From contig NZ_MTBC01000006.1 of the NCBI RefSeq assembly GCF_002072105.2, positions 176,454-240,453 of the forward strand: DNA of 64,000 nucleotides. Direction: 5' to 3'. The position numbers and the translations under genes were made by a program. How positions within the stretch are numbered: position 1 is the stretch's first letter; each line of letters begins with the position of its first letter. Origin of the DNA: Croceivirga radicis (lineage in GTDB: Bacteria > Bacteroidota > Bacteroidia > Flavobacteriales > Flavobacteriaceae). This document shows positions 11,101 to 18,204 of the stretch, piece by piece. A model generated the notes under the pieces. The model did no database searches. It was not told the DNA's origin and saw only the letters and a list, made by a program, of their open reading frames with translations.

Positions 11101-11551
11101 AAAAGAAGAATTGGAGGGAACTACAAAATTATTAGGCAATCATGACCAATCAGTGGTTGTAGAGAATCTTGGAAACAATAAATTTAAAATTGTTCCACTT
11201 CCTTGGCAAGCTCAGATTGCTCCTATTAACAAGACATTGGTAAGAGATATTAATAAAGATGGCAACCAAGATATTCTATTGATTGGAAATGACTTTGGTA
11301 ATGAGATTTTTATTGGCAGATTGGATGCATTTAATGGAAGTTTAATGTTAGGGGATGGTACTGGTAATTTTTCTGCGGTCACGACTTTGGATTCGGGCTT
11401 TTTTGTTTCTGAAGATGCCAAAGACATGATAGCGATAAATAACAAGCAAGGAGATGAATATGTAATTGTTTCACAAAACAGAGGACCTCTAAAGGTTTTT
11501 AAATATAGACAACGTGCATTACCCAATCCTTTGAAAAACAAAAGGAATTAG
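8183..11551 (+). CDS. Giant FG-GAP/VCBS-repeat lipoprotein with ASPIC/UnbV domain (A1)
   Basis: An 1122-residue predicted lipoprotein (lipobox STSC, Cys18). It carries many FG-GAP/VCBS calcium-loop repeats of the form DxNxDGxxD: GDFNNDGLPDIFF, VDINSDGWLDIYV, FDYDKDGLLDLYV, SDINYDGWPDIYV, ADMDNDGHKDLLI and SDLDLDGDLDYIV before the middle. GDINGDGLEDFIV, FDLENDGDLDLYL, GDFDNDGDVDFVI and RDINKDGNQDILL follow after it. Between the two propeller-like halves, at about residues 505-585, lies an ASPIC/UnbV-type segment (GIGSKLALWYG ... SLEIIWPDGKHQTV). Such proteins resemble CRTAC1-like beta-propellers and are common beside SusCD pairs in Flavobacteriaceae; their biochemical role is unproven. I infer surface binding of the SusCD substrate. 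The 3-prime end overlaps the convergent cytochrome-type gene by 4 bp. Confidence 0.9.
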   Translation: MRPLLITLIFLATLSTSCSNKNKTLFKVLPASKTGIYFNNKITETDSFNIITSEYIFNGGGVASGDFNNDGLPDIFFSGNQVPNKLYLNKGNLKFEDISEKAGIQAQNSWNTGVAVVDINSDGWLDIYVCSAMLPTDNEKKNKLFVNQGTDNSGVPVFKEEAEAYGIAGKHNSMNATFFDYDKDGLLDLYVLNNVDIHVLPAHYREKIIDGSSLSNDKLYRNNGNGTFTDVTLKAGIVYEGYGLGLAISDINYDGWPDIYVSNDYLTNDLLYINNQDGTFSNNISDFIKHQSKFSMGSDIADYDNDGLVDIITLDMLGETNERLKTTIPNNKYTGYILNEKFGYDYQYMRNMLQKGNGADLPFSEVGLMAGVAKTDWSWSPLFADMDNDGHKDLLITNGFPRDITDLDFGEFKFNVSRYLTPVQILDSIPTIKIPNYAYKNIGENKFNDVGRNWGLDIPSFSNGAVFSDLDLDGDLDYIVNNINDEAFLFENKSDKIPNPNNYLSINLKGPKANPLGIGSKLALWYGNGKMQIKEQYLSRGYMSSVDPTLVFGIGYEVAIDSLEIIWPDGKHQTVRTPKSNNSITLKHLDAKVIDRSKSHFPFKPAKNTATLFNDVTDEITNGFIHEELDIVDYNVQRILPHKLTQNGPSLAKGDINGDGLEDFIVGSSSGYSPTIFFQTSTSSFTQKKLFSLEEDKKYEEESLVLFDLENDGDLDLYLVSGSNEFQPNSIYYKDRLLINDGNGNFNISQNYIPEISSSGSIAIANDFDSDGFTDIFIGGRTPFGKYPMADQSFLLKNDKGKLKDVTEEIAPELKHIGMVTDAIWEDVNGDTTLDLILVGELMPVTIFINENSKFRKLEQTGLEQYKGWWESIAAGDFDNDGDVDFVIGNLGENNFYQPSQKNPITVIAKDFDKNGTIDPVMFAHFRPTYKDTNTKAFPVNFWGDLYGQSPLFRSKFNSYKTYSRATIDSLFKKEELEGTTKLLGNHDQSVVVENLGNNKFKIVPLPWQAQIAPINKTLVRDINKDGNQDILLIGNDFGNEIFIGRLDAFNGSLMLGDGTGNFSAVTTLDSGFFVSEDAKDMIAINNKQGDEYVIVSQNRGPLKVFKYRQRALPNPLKNKRN

Positions 11552-13077
11552 GGGTTTACCAACATATTCTCCAATACTAGAAGGTCAGTATAAGAAGTAC
11601 GCCATTCCTTTTTAATATCAATAGGAACAGGAATAAAATTATAGGCAAAACTACTAAGTACGATATCCATATCTCCGTCCCCATCAATATCGTCACTATC
11701 AATTAACATCCATCTATTGGAATTAGCCTTGTTTAATCCAAAAGGTTTAAACTCCAATGAAACCCCACCTAGGTTTTGAAGATACACAAAAGATAAGGGA
11801 GCTTTACTCTCATAATCTGGAAAAGAGGATACAATTGCAAAATCTACATCTCCATCTTGGTCAAAATCTGCACTTGTAAATCTTGTAGCACCAAACATGG
11901 GATAAAAATAAGCTTCTTTATACCCCCCATTCCCAACGTTTAAATGTATGCGAAGGCCATGATAAGGTTTTTGCACATACGTTTTATCGGCATTATCGCC
12001 ATGCACGGTAACAATATCTTCCAACCCATCATTGTTCACATCAACCAGCTCCATCCAACTAGTTCCATAGGCCGGATCAAACTGTAGAAGTTGTTTTTGA
12101 ACAAAAACTAAAGAGTCGGTTTGATATAACACAGATACATTCTCGTTTCCTTGACCGCTAAGTACCAAAACATCCAATTTTTCGTCATTGTTCATGTCTT
12201 TAACAATGGTTCTGGTGACACCCGGTAATCCAATTAGTGTTCTTTTTTTATAGGTACCATCCTTTAATTGACTAAATAAAGAAAGTTCTCCTGTTAGATG
12301 TCCAAATTCACAAATCAAAAATTCCTTTTTTCCGTTTTGGTCTAAATCTACCATGGAAAAATTCACTGGTCTATGCAAACTATCTAATAACCGCTCAAAT
12401 GTATTTGGCCCTTGCTTTAAGAGTTTACCAAGTTTTTGCTCAGAAGGATTTAGCTTACCTACTAAAGCTACAAGTTTAGAATTTTCATCCAAATTATATG
12501 TTGTAACAACTCCATTAAACTGTTCCCTTTGTAACACCTTTTTATTTTTAGATTGGTATGTAATTACCTCTCCGTCTAGAAAACCAGCAACCAAAGTATC
12601 TTTTTCAAGGCTCAAAAAGGATATTGAAGAACCCATTTTACCATCTAGATCAATTTCGGATGGTTTAAAATTTGGAATTTCTTGTAGTTTTTTATTGACA
12701 AAATCAAGATTTAAACTATCGGGAGCTACACTTAAAATATATTCTTCAAGAAGCAACCAGTCTTCTGTACTAATCCTAGGTGGCGTTTCAAACACACCGG
12801 AACGTATCATTTGCCCTTGCTCTACATATGAAAAACCCTGATAAGGATTAAAACCGGATTCTCGGATACCCATTCTTCCTGCCATCTCTGGCAACACTTT
12901 ACTTTCCCATAATTCTTTAGGTAGGTTATTTACTTTTGGCAGTTTATGACAACTAGCACATTCACTTTCAAAAAGAGCCTTTCCACTTTTCTTTTTTTCT
13001 TCGCATGAAAACAAAATCAAAACAGAAATTAATGATAACACATATATTGAATAGGAATAATTGTAAAAATGCCTCAT
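11548..13077 (-). CDS. Cytochrome c-like domain fused to FG-GAP repeats, lipoprotein
   Basis: A 509-residue lipoprotein (lipobox LFSC, Cys25). Just after the anchor is a heme-binding motif CASCH (residues 40-44) in the context ALFESECASCHKLPKV, with Met65 and Met69 (LPEMAGRMG) as candidate sixth heme ligands. The rest holds FG-GAP-type repeats: VDLDQNGKKEFLI, KDMNNDEKLDVLV, VDVNNDGLEDIVT, ADFDQDGDVDFAI, DDIDGDGDMDIVL. The likely role is an envelope electron carrier or redox-linked binding protein; the partner is unknown. It is convergent with FG-GAP gene A1 (4-bp overlap) and lies between the two SusCD modules, so it probably belongs to the same system though transcribed from its own promoter. 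ATG start at 13075-13077. Confidence 0.85.
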   Translation of the reverse strand: MRHFYNYSYSIYVLSLISVLILFSCEEKKKSGKALFESECASCHKLPKVNNLPKELWESKVLPEMAGRMGIRESGFNPYQGFSYVEQGQMIRSGVFETPPRISTEDWLLLEEYILSVAPDSLNLDFVNKKLQEIPNFKPSEIDLDGKMGSSISFLSLEKDTLVAGFLDGEVITYQSKNKKVLQREQFNGVVTTYNLDENSKLVALVGKLNPSEQKLGKLLKQGPNTFERLLDSLHRPVNFSMVDLDQNGKKEFLICEFGHLTGELSLFSQLKDGTYKKRTLIGLPGVTRTIVKDMNNDEKLDVLVLSGQGNENVSVLYQTDSLVFVQKQLLQFDPAYGTSWMELVDVNNDGLEDIVTVHGDNADKTYVQKPYHGLRIHLNVGNGGYKEAYFYPMFGATRFTSADFDQDGDVDFAIVSSFPDYESKAPLSFVYLQNLGGVSLEFKPFGLNKANSNRWMLIDSDDIDGDGDMDIVLSSFAYNFIPVPIDIKKEWRTSYTDLLVLENMLVNP

Positions 13078-13416
13078 TTGCCTAAATGGTAAAGCTATAA
13101 TTTTAAATGAATATTTGATCTTATTCCAAAGTTTAGAATTTCCCAGCTAACCCATCACTTCCTTGAGTATATTTTAGGCAAAAATAATCACGAAGTCCTT
13201 TTTCAATAAAACAAATTTTTGTTAATGTTTTTAACAAATGAACTGTGAGAATTTTTTGATAAGATCCAATAATACGACATTTATAATTCCCCAAATTAAG
13301 TGTTCACTATACACCTTTTACTGTTAAAAACTCAATACACCCCTAGGTTCAATTATTAATTATGTAATTTGAAGTAGGTTTGATTATTATACCCATAATT
13401 TGTTAAATTTATTCAC

Positions 13417-13432
13417 ACGAAACCGTTTTCGT
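13417..13432 (+). promoter_or_regulatory. Putative LacI-type operator upstream of SusC module B
   Basis: The sequence acgaaaccgttttcgt is palindromic apart from one central mismatch. It matches the module A site in the half-site ACGAAA and in its upstream flank (TTTATTCAC). It is 95 bp upstream of the SusC start, almost the same distance as in module A, which supports shared control by the LacI-type regulator at 1827-2849. Confidence 0.68.
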
Positions 13433-13459
13433 AAGATTTAGAGGTAGACAGATTAAGGT

Positions 13460-13516
13460 TTTAACATTTATTTTATATATGTTTAACTCTTAAATTTAAA
13501 ATTAACTAAACTTAAA
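13460..13516 (+). promoter_or_regulatory. Conserved leader upstream of SusC, copy B
   Basis: Bases 13460-13486 are identical over 27 bp to 3125-3151. Bases 13498-13516 nearly repeat 3162-3180. The copy ends 11 bp before the SusC start. It is probably the promoter and transcript leader of this SusC-SusD pair, retained after duplication of the regulatory region. Confidence 0.55.
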
Positions 13517-13527
13517 ATTAATTATTT

Positions 13528-16521
13528 ATGAAGATTACGCTACTAAAAAGCTTGTTCTTGCTAGGTGCATTCATATGCTTTAGTGGACTACAAGCTCAGA
13601 CAGTATCCGGTACAGTTTCGGATGCGAGCGGACCTTTACCAGGAGCAAGTGTCTTGGTGAAAGGTACTACCAATGGTACGCAAACAGATTTTGATGGTAA
13701 TTATACCCTAAATAATGTAGCTGATGGCGCAACATTGGTCTTTAGCTACATTGGTTATTCTACCAAAGAGATTGCGGTAAATGGTCAAAGCAGCATCAAT
13801 GTAACCCTTTCCGAAGATGCCCAAGCGTTAGACGAAGTTGTTATAGTTGGTTACGGTACCCAGGTGAGAAAAGAAATCACTACAGCAGTAACCAGTGTAA
13901 GCACAGAAGATTTTAACCAAGGTGTTATTAATGAACCTACACAATTGTTACAAGGTAAGGTTGCTGGTCTTAACATTGTAAACAAAGGTGGAAATCCAAA
14001 TGATGCTCCTGTAATTAGACTTAGAGGTATCTCTACGGTTGGTGGTAATGCTGAACCACTTGTTGTTATTGATGGTGTTTTAGGTCAATCTTTACAAAAT
14101 GTAGACCCAAGTGATATTGAAAATATTACAGTATTGAAAGATGGTTCTGCTGCTGCTATATATGGTACGCGTGGTTCTGCTGGGGTTATTTTGGTAACCA
14201 CTAAATCTGGTGGTGCAAACCAACCGTTTAAAATAAATTATAACGGACAGTTCTCTACTCAATTTGCGGCAAACCAAATTGAATTAATGGATAGAGAGGA
14301 GTTTTTAGCTGCGGGTGGTACTGATTTAGGCAGTGACACAGACTGGAGAGACGAAGTTACTCGTAATGCTGTTACTCAAGTGCACAACATTGCTGCTACT
14401 GGTGGCTCTGAAGATGCTAATTACCGTGTTTCTTTGAACTTTAGAGATACTGAAGGTATTTTAAAGAATAGCGGTTTTCAGCAATTTAATGCTAGAACAA
14501 AGCTTACTGGAAAAATTCTTAATGATAAATTAAGAGTTACTTTCAACTCTGCACTAACAAACAGAGAGAGTGATTTTGGATTTAATGAAGCTTTACGTTA
14601 TGCAGTTGTTTATAACCCTACCGCTCCGGTATTTGGTGCTGATGCCCCTTTCGCTTTCAATTCACCACAATTTGGAGGTTATTTTGAAACTTTGGGTCTT
14701 TTTGATAGTTTCAACCCTGTTTCTATTTTAGAACAAAATAAAAACACCGGGGTAACAAACACATTAAACTATACACTAGATTTCAAATACACCATTAGTG
14801 ATGCATTAACTGCAACCTTAACAGCTGGTGAGCAAAAAGCCAAAGGTACTAATAGACAATACTACCCAACTACTAGTTTCTTTCGTGGTAACGCTGTAAG
14901 CCCATTTAGAAAAGGTAGAGCGGATTTCACCACGTTTGAGAACAACAACCGCTCTTTAGAGTTTTATGTTGACTTTAACAAGCAATTCTCAGAGAAATTT
15001 AAATTAGGAGTTACTGGTGGATACTCTTTCCAAGAGTTTGATAGCAATGGTTACTACTTACAAATAGGAGATTTCCCTCCTGGCGTTGACTTTGATTTTA
15101 GTAATGCTATTGAAGTGTCACAAGATTTATTAGAGGCTGGGCGTATTCAAGCAAACAGCTACAGAAATGATGATGACAGAATTATCGCCTTCTTTGCAAG
15201 AGCTAATGCAACTTTTGACGACGCTATATATTTAAATGCGTCTTTGAGAAGAGAAGGATCTAGCCGTTTTGGTGCAGATGAACAATGGGGTCTTTTCCCA
15301 TCTATAGCTGTAGGTGCGGACCTTAACAAGTACTTAGAATTAGATAACGTAAACCTGTTAAAGGCTCGTGTTGGATATGGTGTAACTGGAGCAACTCCGA
15401 GAAACGTTGGTTTGTCTCAAACAACCTTCAGTGTAGCCAACGGTCCTAACGGATTTGGTTCTGCGGCAACAGGTTTAGGAACAAGAGCTCCAAACCCTGG
15501 ATTAAAATGGGAAGAAAAAAGAGAGCTTAACTTCGGTATCGAATTCGCAATGGATAGAATGTCTGCAACTTTAGACCTATATAATAGAGATGTTGTAGAC
15601 TTCATTACAGAAGTAAATATAGATGCTGCAGCAAACCAAGGTTTCAGCACACAATTCCAAAACGGTGGTGAATTAAATACAAAAGGTATTGAATTAAGCT
15701 TAAACTATGACGTTATCAAAAACGATGATATGTCCTATAATTCTGGTTTAATCTTCTCTACCTATAAATCTACACTAGAAGAAAACACTGGAGGTACTAG
15801 AACTATAGCAAATTTAGGTGCTCCTGGTCAAAATGACACCAACGTTATTTTAGTTAAAGAAGGTGAAGAAGTTGGTCAAATTTGGGGTCCTAGATTTTCT
15901 GGAGAAGTAGACGCTAACGGTTCTCCAATTCTTGTAGATTTAAATGGTGACGGTGAATTGGTTACTGCCCAAGGAGATGCTTTAGCAGAAAACGCCGACT
16001 TTGAAGTGCTGGGTAAAGGTTTACCTGATTTTACTCTAGGTTGGACTAACCAATTTCAAATGGGCAACTGGGATGTAAACATGTTCTGGAGAGGAGCATT
16101 TGGACATAGCTTGGTGAACGCCTTTAGAGCATTCTACGAGCCAAGAATCGGGTCTCAGTCTTCATACAATTTTGTTAACACAGATTTAGCCAGAGACGAC
16201 ATCAGAACAGCTCAATTTAGCTCCTACTATGTAGAAAAAGCAAGTTTCTTTAGATTAGACAACTTGTCAATTGGTTACAACTTAGACTTAGGCTTAGATT
16301 ACATAAAAGGAGCAAGAATTTCTATTGCTGGCCAAAACTTATGGACAATTACCAATTATACGGGTACAGACCCAGAGGCTTCTTTACAAGATTTTGGCCC
16401 TGTAGATAATGGTGCTGTTTTGGATACAAGTACGCCACAAGTACTTGCTCCTGGGGTAGACCGTAGATATAACTACTTTACAAGTACGACTTTTACCTTA
16501 GGATTAAACATTAATTTCTAA
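13528..16521 (+). CDS. SusC/RagA-type TonB-linked outer-membrane transporter, module B
   Basis: A 997-residue outer-membrane importer. It has a signal peptide (residues 1-23, ending LQAQ), a carboxypeptidase-regulatory-like domain (TVSGTVSDASGPLPGASVLV), a TonB-box-like segment (ALDEVVIVGYGTQ), a plug (EPLVVIDGVLGQSLQNVDPS, LKDGSAAAIYGTRGSAGVIL) and a C-terminal barrel ending LGLNINF. It imports an oligomeric nutrient with the SusD encoded 10 bp downstream. The N-terminal 100 residues nearly match the module A SusC, but the barrels differ in length and sequence. That suggests an old duplication followed by substrate divergence. It has its own operator and leader. Confidence 0.96.
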   Translation: MKITLLKSLFLLGAFICFSGLQAQTVSGTVSDASGPLPGASVLVKGTTNGTQTDFDGNYTLNNVADGATLVFSYIGYSTKEIAVNGQSSINVTLSEDAQALDEVVIVGYGTQVRKEITTAVTSVSTEDFNQGVINEPTQLLQGKVAGLNIVNKGGNPNDAPVIRLRGISTVGGNAEPLVVIDGVLGQSLQNVDPSDIENITVLKDGSAAAIYGTRGSAGVILVTTKSGGANQPFKINYNGQFSTQFAANQIELMDREEFLAAGGTDLGSDTDWRDEVTRNAVTQVHNIAATGGSEDANYRVSLNFRDTEGILKNSGFQQFNARTKLTGKILNDKLRVTFNSALTNRESDFGFNEALRYAVVYNPTAPVFGADAPFAFNSPQFGGYFETLGLFDSFNPVSILEQNKNTGVTNTLNYTLDFKYTISDALTATLTAGEQKAKGTNRQYYPTTSFFRGNAVSPFRKGRADFTTFENNNRSLEFYVDFNKQFSEKFKLGVTGGYSFQEFDSNGYYLQIGDFPPGVDFDFSNAIEVSQDLLEAGRIQANSYRNDDDRIIAFFARANATFDDAIYLNASLRREGSSRFGADEQWGLFPSIAVGADLNKYLELDNVNLLKARVGYGVTGATPRNVGLSQTTFSVANGPNGFGSAATGLGTRAPNPGLKWEEKRELNFGIEFAMDRMSATLDLYNRDVVDFITEVNIDAAANQGFSTQFQNGGELNTKGIELSLNYDVIKNDDMSYNSGLIFSTYKSTLEENTGGTRTIANLGAPGQNDTNVILVKEGEEVGQIWGPRFSGEVDANGSPILVDLNGDGELVTAQGDALAENADFEVLGKGLPDFTLGWTNQFQMGNWDVNMFWRGAFGHSLVNAFRAFYEPRIGSQSSYNFVNTDLARDDIRTAQFSSYYVEKASFFRLDNLSIGYNLDLGLDYIKGARISIAGQNLWTITNYTGTDPEASLQDFGPVDNGAVLDTSTPQVLAPGVDRRYNYFTSTTFTLGLNINF

Positions 16522-16531
16522 AAAAAAAGCA

Positions 16532-18139
16532 ATGAAAAGAATTATAAGATCAACATATATTGTCGGGGCCTTGCTTTTAGGAGTTTCGTGTACCGATTTA
16601 GATGAAACACTAGAAGATGAATTTACCACAGAATTCTCTGATAATGGTGTTCAAGTAATAGAAGGTGCTACTGAAGGTGGCGGACAAGTTCCTGCCGCGC
16701 TTCAGGCAGCTTATGGAAGATTAAGAGGTGGTTCTGCCAATCATGGAGGATACTATTCCGTACAAACCGTTTCTTCTGACGAAATGGCCATAGGCCAAAA
16801 AGGTGGTGACTGGTTTGATGGTGGTATTTGGTTACGTATGCATAGACACACCTATGGGTCCGCCAACGGTCCATTAAATAACATGTGGACAGAAACTTAT
16901 GCTGGTATCTCTGAAGCAAACTTAGCATTAGAGGGTAGCCTAACTGCTGCTGAAGAAGCACAAGCTAGAACAATTAGAGCATTATTTTACTGGAGGTTAC
17001 TAGACACTTTCGGTCGTGTTAAAATAATTACTTCATCTACTGGTGATGCTCCTCAAGCCACCAGACAAGAAGTTTATGATTTTGTAGAGAGCGAATTGCT
17101 AGATGTCTTGGGTATAACTGCGGTTACAGCTTCCATGGATTTATCAGGAAGTGCCCTAGGTACAGATGCTGACCCTTATGTAATAAATCAGTATGCTGCA
17201 TTGGGGCTATTGGCTAAATTGTACCTAAATGCTGAAGTTTACACGGGTACCGCCATGTATAATGAAGCTGATTGGGCCGCATCTTATATAATAGATAATG
17301 GACCTTACCAAATTTGTGGAGAAGGTTGTACGGTAACAAATTTAGCTAAAAGACCGGCTGTTGATAGTGATCCAGAAAATTTAGAAGGATACTCAGCTGT
17401 TTTTGCACCGAACAACCAATACAATCCAGAATTGATTTGGGCTATTTTCTATGACGAAACTTCAGCTACAGGTATGAACTTTAGTCAGATGAACTTTCAC
17501 TATAGTACTCAGCTTACTTACGCATTAGACCAACAGCCATGGAATGGTTATCAAGTATTAGAGGAGTTCTATAATAGCTATGATGATGCTGATGCCAGAA
17601 AGCAAGCTAGCTTTTTAGCTGGAGCTCAAACCGATTTTGATGGTGCTGCGTTATTAGATTATGCTTCTGATGACCCAACCCTTGTTGTAGAATACACTCC
17701 AGAAATCAGCGAATTAGAGCCTAACTCTCCTAGACAGAGCGGTGTAAGAGCTGCTAAATTTAGTCTACAGTTGTTCGGTCGTCAAGAAATGAATAATGAT
17801 TATCCTCTTTTCCGTCTTGGTCAAGTTTACCTTATTAGAGGTGAAGCTAGAGCTAGAGCAGCAGGAGATTGGAGCTTGGCGTTACCAGATGTGAACATCA
17901 CAAGAGAAAGAGCTGGTTTACCTGCTGCCACCACTATGGATGCAGATACATTCTTAGAAGAGAGAGGCCACGAAATGTTCCAAGAATCTGCTAGAAGAAC
18001 TGACTTGATCCGTTTTGGGAAATACGGAGAAGCTTGGTGGGAAAAAGGTGCTAGTGATGCTAGTAAAACAATTTTCCCTATTCCACAAGATCAAATTAAT
18101 GCTTCTAATGGTACCCTAACACAGAATCCGGGCTACTAA
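16532..18139 (+). CDS. SusD/RagB-type nutrient-binding lipoprotein, module B
   Basis: A 535-residue lipoprotein (lipobox GVSC, Cys20) of the RagB/SusD family, the partner lid of the SusC encoded just upstream. Visible features are the helical TPR-like segments (EEAQARTIRALFYWRLLDTFG, YAALGLLAKLYLNAEVYTG), the late conserved block (DTFLEERGHEMFQESARRTD) and the family ending FPIPQDQINASNGTLTQNPGY. It is divergent in sequence from the module A SusD, so the two modules probably bind different molecules. A perfect terminator hairpin begins 23 bp after the stop. Confidence 0.95.
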   Translation: MKRIIRSTYIVGALLLGVSCTDLDETLEDEFTTEFSDNGVQVIEGATEGGGQVPAALQAAYGRLRGGSANHGGYYSVQTVSSDEMAIGQKGGDWFDGGIWLRMHRHTYGSANGPLNNMWTETYAGISEANLALEGSLTAAEEAQARTIRALFYWRLLDTFGRVKIITSSTGDAPQATRQEVYDFVESELLDVLGITAVTASMDLSGSALGTDADPYVINQYAALGLLAKLYLNAEVYTGTAMYNEADWAASYIIDNGPYQICGEGCTVTNLAKRPAVDSDPENLEGYSAVFAPNNQYNPELIWAIFYDETSATGMNFSQMNFHYSTQLTYALDQQPWNGYQVLEEFYNSYDDADARKQASFLAGAQTDFDGAALLDYASDDPTLVVEYTPEISELEPNSPRQSGVRAAKFSLQLFGRQEMNNDYPLFRLGQVYLIRGEARARAAGDWSLALPDVNITRERAGLPAATTMDADTFLEERGHEMFQESARRTDLIRFGKYGEAWWEKGASDASKTIFPIPQDQINASNGTLTQNPGY

Positions 18140-18162
18140 ACAGAATCTTAATTAGTAATTTT

Positions 18163-18195
18163 AAAGGGTTGTTCAATAGAACAACCCTTTTTTTA
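18163..18195 (+). terminator. Rho-independent terminator between SusD and FG-GAP lipoprotein (module B)
   Basis: A perfect 12-bp stem (AAAGGGTTGTTC, 18163-18174, with GAACAACCCTTT, 18179-18190) and AATA loop are followed by four further T residues. The next gene starts only 10 bp downstream on the same strand. That gene is therefore either expressed by partial read-through or from a promoter inside the SusD gene. Confidence 0.85.
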
Positions 18196-18204
18196 CTCCA
18201 ATAA

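Larger units (their letters stand above)
13078..13527. promoter_or_regulatory. Intergenic region between cytochrome-type gene and SusC module B
   Basis: This 450-bp stretch has no plausible gene. The left part should hold the promoter of the minus-strand cytochrome/FG-GAP gene. The right part carries the second LacI-type palindrome (13417-13432) and the leader shared with module A (13460-13516). I see no other distinct element. Confidence 0.6.

Noticed and set aside
12353..12841. A 162-codon plus-strand open frame inside the cytochrome/FG-GAP gene.
   Set aside because: The minus-strand product has a lipobox, heme motif and FG-GAP repeats; the plus-strand product has none of these.
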